Source of the DNA: Candidatus Defluviibacillus avedoerensis
Lineage (GTDB): Bacteria > Pseudomonadota > Gammaproteobacteria > Burkholderiales > Burkholderiaceae_C
Length of the DNA: 64,000 nt
Reading direction: 5' to 3'
Assembly (NCBI GenBank): GCA_016703665.1
Contig: JADJBS010000020.1
Span: 930,001 to 994,000, forward strand
Positions 58,785 through 64,000 of this stretch are shown here, piece by piece. The stretch's first letter is position 1, and the number at the start of each line of letters is the position of its first letter. Both the position numbers and the translations under genes were made by a program. The notes below the pieces were generated by a model. It was not told the origin of the DNA. It searched no databases and saw only the letters and a program-made list of their open reading frames with translations.

Positions 58785-59200
58785 TTACTTGGCCTGACCG
58801 TGCGACTTGGCTGCTTTCTTGCTAGCGACCTTGGCGCTGGCCTTGGCCAAGTTCTGCTGAACGCGCAGGCGCGTGATCCGCTCAATCAGCTCATACGGGA
58901 TGGGCTGGCTGTACGAAAAACGCAGGTTGCCTTTCTCGCCCGAGTAGGGCGCAATGTCTTGCGCCAGTTGGGCGTCTCCCTTTACCGGTGGGTAAAAGCC
59001 AAGGTGCTTCTTGAAGGCGGCAAAGTACACCAGGATTCCCGCCTGCCGGTAGGCGGAATCTGGTAGCTGATGACTTCCTCTGCGTCTGGCGCGGCGCGGC
59101 GCACCACTTGGCGCGCAGCCTGCAACATACGCTGCACCTCTGGCGAAAAGCCAGCGATGTAATCATCGACAGATGCGGGCGTAGGGCGCTCGTTTGTCAA
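58785..59200 (-). CDS. DUF1801 (YdhG-like) protein, frameshifted
   Basis: A 138-residue DUF1801/YdhG-type protein when one base is added near 59055: EEVISYQIP then joins AYRQAGILVYFAAFKKHLGFYPP. The start PASVDDYIAGFSPEVQRMLQAARQVVRRAAPDAEE and the middle FSYSQPIPYELIERITRLR match the family, one member of which (YdhG) has been proposed as an iron chaperone. The C-terminus is Lys/Ala rich. The start is probably TTG at 59200 overlapping the MFS stop as TTGA. Confidence 0.72.
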
Positions 59201-60410
59201 GCCAGCGCAGGCTTGGCAATCCGTGCCTCTTTGATGGGTAGATTGATCAGTGCAGCCATTCCCGACAACGCGATGTCTGCCCACCACATCCACTGGTAGT
59301 TGCCTTGGGAATCAAAGGCCAACCCGCCAAGATACGCGCCCAAAAGCCCCTATCTGATGAGAGAGCAGCGTCAAGCCAAACAGCGTTGCCAAATAGCGTA
59401 TGCCAAACAGTTTGCCCACCAAAGCAGCCGTGGGCGGCACCGTCGCCAGCCAAGTAAATCCAAGACCGACGGCAAACGCATAGAAAGTCCACTCCGTTTT
59501 TGGTGCGGCCAATACAAAGCGATCAGCACCGCGCGTGAGCCGTACATGACGGCAAGAACGTACTTGCTTCTGAAAATATTGACAAACGAGCCTGCACACA
59601 GGCTGCCCAAGATATTGGCCAAGCCAATGAGCGCCAAAGACCAACTGGCCACCGCAGGTGTCAGCCCGCACAAGCCCACTTCAGTGGGCAGGTGGGTGAC
59701 CAGGAACGCGATGTGAAAGCCACAGGTGAAGAAGCCCAAATGCAGCAACAAATAACTTGGGTTGCGCATGGCATCCCTGACTGCCTTCTTCATGCCACCT
59801 TCAGGATCAGGCGCCTTGGCGGGGGCATGGGTTTCGCTGGTCAAGCGGTTAAGCAGCGGTATCGCCATCAAAGTGAGGGCTGCAATCGTCCACATGGACC
59901 CCATCCAACCCAGCCACTGAATCAGCTTTTGAATGATGGGGGCAAAGACAAACTGACCAAGCGATCCGCCCGCATTGATCACGCCCGAGGCCATGCCACG
60001 CGATTCGGTGGGCATGCGCCTGCCGCAGCGCCCAGCAACACAGAAAAGCTGCAGGCACCCGCACCCATGGCTGTCATCACGCCCAGCGTCACAACCAGAC
60101 CCAGACTGCTGCTCACCAGCGGGGTGAGTGCAGAACCAATCACCAAGATCAGCAAGCCATACAGCAACACAGGACGCGGACCGTACTTGTCAGCAAATGC
60201 ACCTGCAATGGGCTGAATAGCGCCCCACACAAATTGACCCACCGCCATGGCCAGGCTGATGGTCACGATGCCAAGACCTGTGCTGGTGTTGAGGGGGCTC
60301 ACATACAAACCCATGGACTGTCGAGCCCCCATGGTGATCATGAGAATGGCCGCTGCCATGAGGGTGGTTGCCCACACGCCACGGTGGTTCATGCTGGGAA
60401 ACAGTGACAT
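59197..60410 (-). CDS. MFS transporter, three frameshifts
   Basis: About 405 residues when repaired, with twelve hydrophobic helices. The first part MGARQSMGLYVSPLNTSTGLGIVTISLAMAVGQFVWGAIQPIAGAFADKYGPRP is a typical MFS N-half. The frame is lost near 60015, 59510 and 59344; the pieces join as MPTESRGMASGV, APKTEWTFYAFAVGLGF and LGAYLGGLAFDSQGNYQWMWWADI. The substrate is unknown. Three breaks in one gene could mean a true pseudogene or clustered sequencing errors. It is divergent from a LysR gene and followed by the DUF1801 gene (TTGA overlap). Confidence 0.75.
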
Positions 60411-60565
60411 ATTTCTATGGTGTAACGGTAGATGCAAATACCGTGCAAGTTGATATGGACGAAAAGAAATCTGCAACTGGCTAGTCAACGCATGGTCGAT
60501 TCTGATAGGAAGCGCCCTTCCAGACAATCGAGTAATTCTTATCCATGACATAGAATTACTTCACC

Positions 60566-61450
60566 ATGACCGCGACGCTTCCCATCAAAACCCTGCTGGT
60601 ATTTGATGCAGCCATGAAGCACAGCAGCTTTACCCTGGCCGCCAGAGAATTGCATGTGACACCTGGCGCGGTGGGTCAGCAAATTGGACGACTGGAAGAG
60701 TGGCTAGGAACTACCCTTTTCACGCGATCAGTCCGGCAGGTAAGGCCAACGCCTGAGGCGCTGAACTACTGGGCGACGGTACAACCTGCCTTGTCACGGA
60801 TCTTGCAAGCAAGTGATGCCTTGCGCCAGAGGCAATCCAACGAGGTATGGCTTTCTATGCCGCCCACCATGGCTGCGAAATGGTTCGCGCCACGCATGGC
60901 TGATTTCTTAAGCAAGCATCCAGATATTTCACTTCATCTGGACACGTCGACTGCACTGGCTGATTTCAGTCGGGACCGCGTAGATTTGGCCATTCGTTAC
61001 TTCGACGGTGCCGACCCCGAGCTTGAAGCGGAACTGCTGTACCGGGATGAGGCGCGTTTGTACTGTTCGCCCGCGTATGTCAAGAAATTGAAACTTAGAA
61101 CGCCCGATGACCTCAAGCGGGCCATGCTGATTCACACCACATTTCACCCCCATTGGAATCAGTGGATGGAGCGGTTTAGCCATCTGAGTGCAGCACAGGT
61201 GAAATCGATCCCTGGCCTACACCTGGACCAAGCTCTTATGGCCATTGAAGCGGCGCGCCACGGCCAAGGCGCGGTACTCTGCAGTGCTTTGCTCACCGAG
61301 GTCGAGATCAGGGACGGTTCACTTATCGAGCCTTTTACTGGGCGGCTTGAACTTTCTAAAGCGTTTTACGTCACGCATCACAAGGCCACGGTATTGCGTC
61401 CAGCGGCGTTGTCGCTGAAGAAATGGTTGCTTTCCCTGCCTGCAGACTGA
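60566..61450 (+). CDS. LysR family regulator (GcvA-like)
   Basis: A 294-residue LysR-type regulator. The N-terminal helix-turn-helix is MKHSSFTLAARELHVTPGAVGQQIGRLEEWLGTTLFTR, and the effector domain has LSMPPTMAAKWFAPRMADFLSKHPDISLHLDTS and DLAIRYFDGADPELE, the GcvA/AmpR subgroup look. It is divergent from the MFS gene over a 155-bp region and probably controls it. Confidence 0.9.
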   Translation: MTATLPIKTLLVFDAAMKHSSFTLAARELHVTPGAVGQQIGRLEEWLGTTLFTRSVRQVRPTPEALNYWATVQPALSRILQASDALRQRQSNEVWLSMPPTMAAKWFAPRMADFLSKHPDISLHLDTSTALADFSRDRVDLAIRYFDGADPELEAELLYRDEARLYCSPAYVKKLKLRTPDDLKRAMLIHTTFHPHWNQWMERFSHLSAAQVKSIPGLHLDQALMAIEAARHGQGAVLCSALLTEVEIRDGSLIEPFTGRLELSKAFYVTHHKATVLRPAALSLKKWLLSLPAD

Positions 61451-61535
61451 AGCCAACGACGCTTCGCCCTAGGGAACATTTGCACAAATCGCCGCCTCAT
61501 CTGCTCAGGTGGAGAGAAGCACTGAGAATATAAAA

Positions 61536-61938
61536 ATCAAGAAACAAGCCGATCTGGGCCTGAGCCCGACAACCAAAGCGCACGCGAAAACGTAAGTTTC
61601 TGGGCGAGATGGAACGTGTGGTGCCCTGGGCAGCGCTGGTCGAACTGATCACACCCTATTCGCCTGAAGGAAAGCGCGGACGCTCGCCATTTGCTGTGGA
61701 GACGATGTTGCGCATCCACTTCATGCAGCAGTGGTTCACGCTAAGCGATCAAACGATGGACGAGGCACTTCACGCTGTGCCGTTGTTTTGCGAGTTCGCA
61801 GGTTTGAACTGGGACACAGCGCTGCCCGACGAGACGACGATACTGCGATTTCGTCGGCTGCTGGAAGAACACAAGCTAGCCCCGCAGATACTGCCGTTGG
61901 CCAACGAATTGCTGGGTTCTAAGGGTCTGCTTGCTTGA
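61536..61938 (+). mobile_element. IS5 family transposase remnant
   Basis: The sequence encodes the N-terminal third of an IS5-type transposase: EMERVVPWAALVELITPYSP, GRSPFAVETMLRIHFMQQWFTLSDQTMDEAL, and PDETTILRFRRLLEEHKLAPQI...ELLGSKGLL. It ends abruptly at about 61930 at a junction with an IS3 fragment. Upstream, KKQADLGLSPTTKAHAKT in another frame continues the same protein with about two bases lost near 61590. A possible left end is GGGAACATTTGCACAAATC at 61471-61490. The element is dead. Confidence 0.82.
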
Positions 61939-62062
61939 AGGCAAATGCGATCTGCTCCTCCGTAAACCTGCTGACCTTCATGGCATGACCTCTTTCTCAT
62001 CAGGTGAAAAATCAAGTCGAAATTTCTACTTTTTAATGGTTAAATTTCTTGGGGCAGGGTCA
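61928..62062 (-). mobile_element. IS3 family left-end fragment (OrfA start plus terminal repeat)
   Basis: On the minus strand an end-like TGACCCTGCCCC (62051-62062) is followed by a leader and an ATG at 61981 encoding MKVSRFTEEQIAFAFKQA, the start of IS3-family OrfA. The frame stops at the junction with the IS5 remnant. This 135-bp scrap joins the IS5 fragment in opposite orientation, a scar of nested insertion and deletion. Confidence 0.75.
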
Positions 62063-62435
62063 TTCTGGTCAGGCAAGATGGCGCGCTATACAAGCCTGAG
62101 CTGGATATATGCCTACGCGATTGTGCAGTGCCGTTAGTCAAACGATTCCGTCAGGTGGCCGAATAACAGCGAGGTGAGGTGAGCTGTGCAGGTCATGCAA
62201 TCGTTGGGGACTGGGCACAGGTTCGTACAATGCGGAACGTCCTGATTCCGGACAGCACTGCTTTGGCAAAACACTTTGGTAGAGGTTTTGGATTCAAAGG
62301 CCTTGGCCCTTGAAAATCAGTTGCTTAGGACAATCCCGACAACTACCGCCGCTGGGTAAGCAATACCCCGTCAGATCAAGTCGTGGTTAGGACAGAAATG
62401 AGATGCACACAAGCCGACGACCCTAGCACGAACCC
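62063..62435. other. Non-coding stretch beside IS scars
   Basis: About 370 bp without a recognisable gene, RNA or terminator. Base composition is lower in G+C than the neighbours, and it may be decayed accessory DNA. Confidence 0.4.
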
Positions 62436-62810
62436 ATGAACAACTCGCTTACCCCTTTGCAACGCATGGCGCCTACGTCCCGCACACTGTGCGCTTCAAA
62501 ATGCCAGTTACGGGTATGCGCTCAGCTCCCCGAAGTTTTGCAAGCGGTTACGCTGGAAATTCATCAAGTGTGGACTGACCCCGAGTCCCGGGCTCAGGGG
62601 AATGCAACCAAACTGCTTCAGAAAGTGTGCTGCGACGCAGATCTACACCACATTACCTTGATCGTTCAAGTGAAAGCGTATGAGGGCGGAAAAAATGGCC
62701 TGAGTCAACCTCGTCTAAAGAAGTGGTATGCCAATAAATTTGGTTTCCAGGTAGTTCAGGAGAATCCAACCATAATGGCCCGGCCTCCTTGCGGGCGTTC
62801 TGATGGGTGA
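62436..62810 (+). CDS. GNAT-type acetyltransferase
   Basis: A 124-residue small acetyltransferase-like protein. HQVWTDPESRAQGNATKLLQKVCCDAD contains the acetyl-CoA loop in the form R/Q..G.A..LL, followed by ITLIVQVKAYEGG and LKKWYANKFGFQVVQENPTIMARPP, the C-terminal GNAT strand. Similar compact GNATs are common on phages and mobile DNA. It lies next to IS remnants and upstream of cysB. No strong ribosome site is visible. Confidence 0.65.
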   Translation: MNNSLTPLQRMAPTSRTLCASKCQLRVCAQLPEVLQAVTLEIHQVWTDPESRAQGNATKLLQKVCCDADLHHITLIVQVKAYEGGKNGLSQPRLKKWYANKFGFQVVQENPTIMARPPCGRSDG

Positions 62811-62994
62811 GGCCACGGACATCAATACTGCACTTTCCTCAAGAGGGTATTCGCCACCGATCGGTAACGCCCGCATTTCCGGGATTCTCACGGCCATCGA
62901 CATCTGTGCCTTAGATGAATTGGTGATAACCAAGCAACAAACAATTCGTTGGAGTTCAAACCGGCGCCGCCAATACTCTACCCTCTTAGATTGA
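62803..62994 (+). CDS. Small unrecognised frame after the GNAT gene
   Basis: A 63-codon frame beginning MGEATDINTALSSRG overlaps the end of the GNAT gene by 8 bp. No domain is recognised. It may be a phage-type small protein or non-coding; only the overlap with the GNAT gene supports it. Confidence 0.2.
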   Translation: MGEATDINTALSSRGYSPPIGNARISGILTAIDICALDELVITKQQTIRWSSNRRRQYSTLLD

Positions 62995-63005
62995 GGTCTG
63001 CCCCC

Positions 63006-63947
63006 ATGAATTTCCAGCAACTGCGATCCGTGCGCGAGGCCGTGCGCTGCCGCTTCAATTTGACCGAAGTGGCTGAAGCCCTGCACACATCTCAACCCGG
63101 CGTGAGTCGCCAGATCCGTGAACTGGAGGAGGAGCTGGGTTTCGAGCTGTTTGTGCGCGCAGGCAAGCGCTTGACAGGTTTGACCGAGCCGGGGCAGCAG
63201 GTGCTGCCCACCATCGACCGCATCCTGCTGGAGAGCCACAACCTGCGCAAAGCAGGGGCTGAATTTGTGGCACAGGATTCTGGCGTGCTGGCCATCGCAG
63301 CGACACACTCGCAGGCACGCTACGCCCTGCCTGCGGCGGTGCAGGAGTTTCGTCAACTTTTCCCCAAGGTCAGCCTGCACCTTCACCAAGGCTCACCCGA
63401 TCAGGTCGCCGAGATGTTGCTCAGTGGTGAGGCCGATGTAGGCATTGCCACTGAGGCGCTGGCAGGCTACGACGAACTGATTGCCCTGCCCTGCTACCGC
63501 TGGACGCACGCTGTCATCGTGCCGCCTGGGCACCCCTTATTGGATGCACCCCTCAGCCTGCAGGCGCTGACTCGCTACCCACTGATCACTTACGACAATG
63601 GTTTCACGGGCCGTACCAAGATCAATGATGCGTTCAAGAAAGAGGGACTGGCACCCGACATCATCCTGAGCGCGATGGACGCTGATGTGATCAAGACCTA
63701 TGTGGAACTCGGCATGGGGGTCGGCATTGTGGCGTCAATCGCATTTGAAGCAGAGCGTGACTTGACCCTTCGCGCTGTCGATGCAGGCGAGCTTTTTGGC
63801 ATTAATTTGACCAAGCTGGCGGTACGTAGGGGCAGCTACATGCGCTCCTATGTGTATGCCTTTATCGAGGCATTTGCGCCTGCCTTGAGCCGTGACGCGA
63901 CTGTCAAAGCCCTCGCTGGCGCCGCCCAAGCTGCAGGGCAGACATGA
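63006..63947 (+). CDS. cysB: CysB-type LysR regulator of sulfur assimilation
   Basis: A 313-residue LysR regulator of the CysB/Cbl branch. The start MNFQQLRSVREAVRCRFNLTEVAEALHTSQPGVSRQIRELEEELGFELFVRAGKRL is diagnostic for CysB, and the effector domain has ATHSQARYALP, HQGSPDQVAEML and TYDNGFTGRTKINDAF, the sulfate/O-acetylserine-binding region. It activates sulfate-assimilation genes when sulfur is scarce and so probably governs cysTWA nearby. The ATG at 63006 is the conserved family start. Confidence 0.93.
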   Translation: MNFQQLRSVREAVRCRFNLTEVAEALHTSQPGVSRQIRELEEELGFELFVRAGKRLTGLTEPGQQVLPTIDRILLESHNLRKAGAEFVAQDSGVLAIAATHSQARYALPAAVQEFRQLFPKVSLHLHQGSPDQVAEMLLSGEADVGIATEALAGYDELIALPCYRWTHAVIVPPGHPLLDAPLSLQALTRYPLITYDNGFTGRTKINDAFKKEGLAPDIILSAMDADVIKTYVELGMGVGIVASIAFEAERDLTLRAVDAGELFGINLTKLAVRRGSYMRSYVYAFIEAFAPALSRDATVKALAGAAQAAGQT

Positions 63948-64000
63948 CGAACTCTTTACTTTACTTGTGGCAGGCAAACAATGGCTGCATTGTGAAATCG
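63944..64000 (+). CDS. Possible start of a gene after cysB (partial)
   Basis: An ATG at 63944 overlaps the cysB stop (ATGA) and remains open to the window edge (MTNSLLYLWQANNG...). Nothing is recognised in 19 codons; only the coupled overlap supports it. Confidence 0.25.
   Translation, partial: MTNSLLYLWQANNGCIVKS

Overview
The window is about 58% G+C and its gene content is that of a betaproteobacterium of the Comamonadaceae, most like Rhodoferax. The pointers are a PhaM granule protein, Coq7 ubiquinone synthesis, a Comamonas-type porin, a DUF3567 protein of the betaproteobacterial BTH_I0359 type, a complete System I ccm operon, and fumarate reductase followed by a rhodoquinone-forming RquA. 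The genus is an inference. No tRNA, rRNA, CRISPR array or intact prophage was seen.

Layout. 1-6.6 kb: peptide ABC transporter genes (dppB, dppC, two binding proteins) with an M20 amidohydrolase, then a DUF3047 lipoprotein. 6.7-10.8 kb: porin, coq7, a FIST protein and phaM. 10.9-17.1 kb: a haem uptake operon hmuRSTUV headed by a Crp-like regulator. 17.2-22.5 kb: a copper island with two PCuAC chaperones, an outer-membrane barrel, the MbnH/MbnP pair and two DUF2946 proteins. 22.8-29.7 kb: ccmABCDEFGHI, divergent from the copper island. 29.8-34 kb: an FNR-type box, frdABCD and rquA, which together look like a low-oxygen rhodoquinol:fumarate respiration unit. 34-46.8 kb: two pairs of periplasmic binding protein plus c-di-GMP enzyme, separated by fumarylacetoacetate hydrolase/IclR, DUF3108 and DUF3567 genes, then an AbrB-type membrane protein. 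46.8-50.1 kb: ChaN and a probable sulfolactate module (SuyA, SuyB, ComC-like). 50.2-55.8 kb: a P-type ATPase preceded by a c-di-GMP-I riboswitch, divergent from a GGDEF-EAL protein. 55.8-64 kb: cysTWA sulfate transporter, a DUF1801 protein, an MFS transporter, LysR, IS scars, a GNAT and cysB.

The parts connect. MbnH and the cytochrome clients need the Ccm system next door. Haem uptake (hmu), copper handling (PCuAC, MbnPH) and ChaN are all metal-supply functions. cysTWA, cysB and the sulfolactate genes all concern sulfur.

Sequence quality matters for reading this window. At least ten genes carry single- or double-base frameshifts, mostly in short G/C or T runs (peptide-binding protein, porin, hmuR, DUF3108, P-type ATPase, GGDEF-EAL, cysW, DUF1801, MFS), and ccmB has an in-frame TGA. 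A 1,160-bp, nearly pure G/C tract (41571-42730) sits inside one PAS-GGDEF-EAL gene; removing it exactly restores the reading frame and a continuous PAS domain, so it is almost certainly a sequencing or assembly artefact. I treat these genes as probably intact in the organism.
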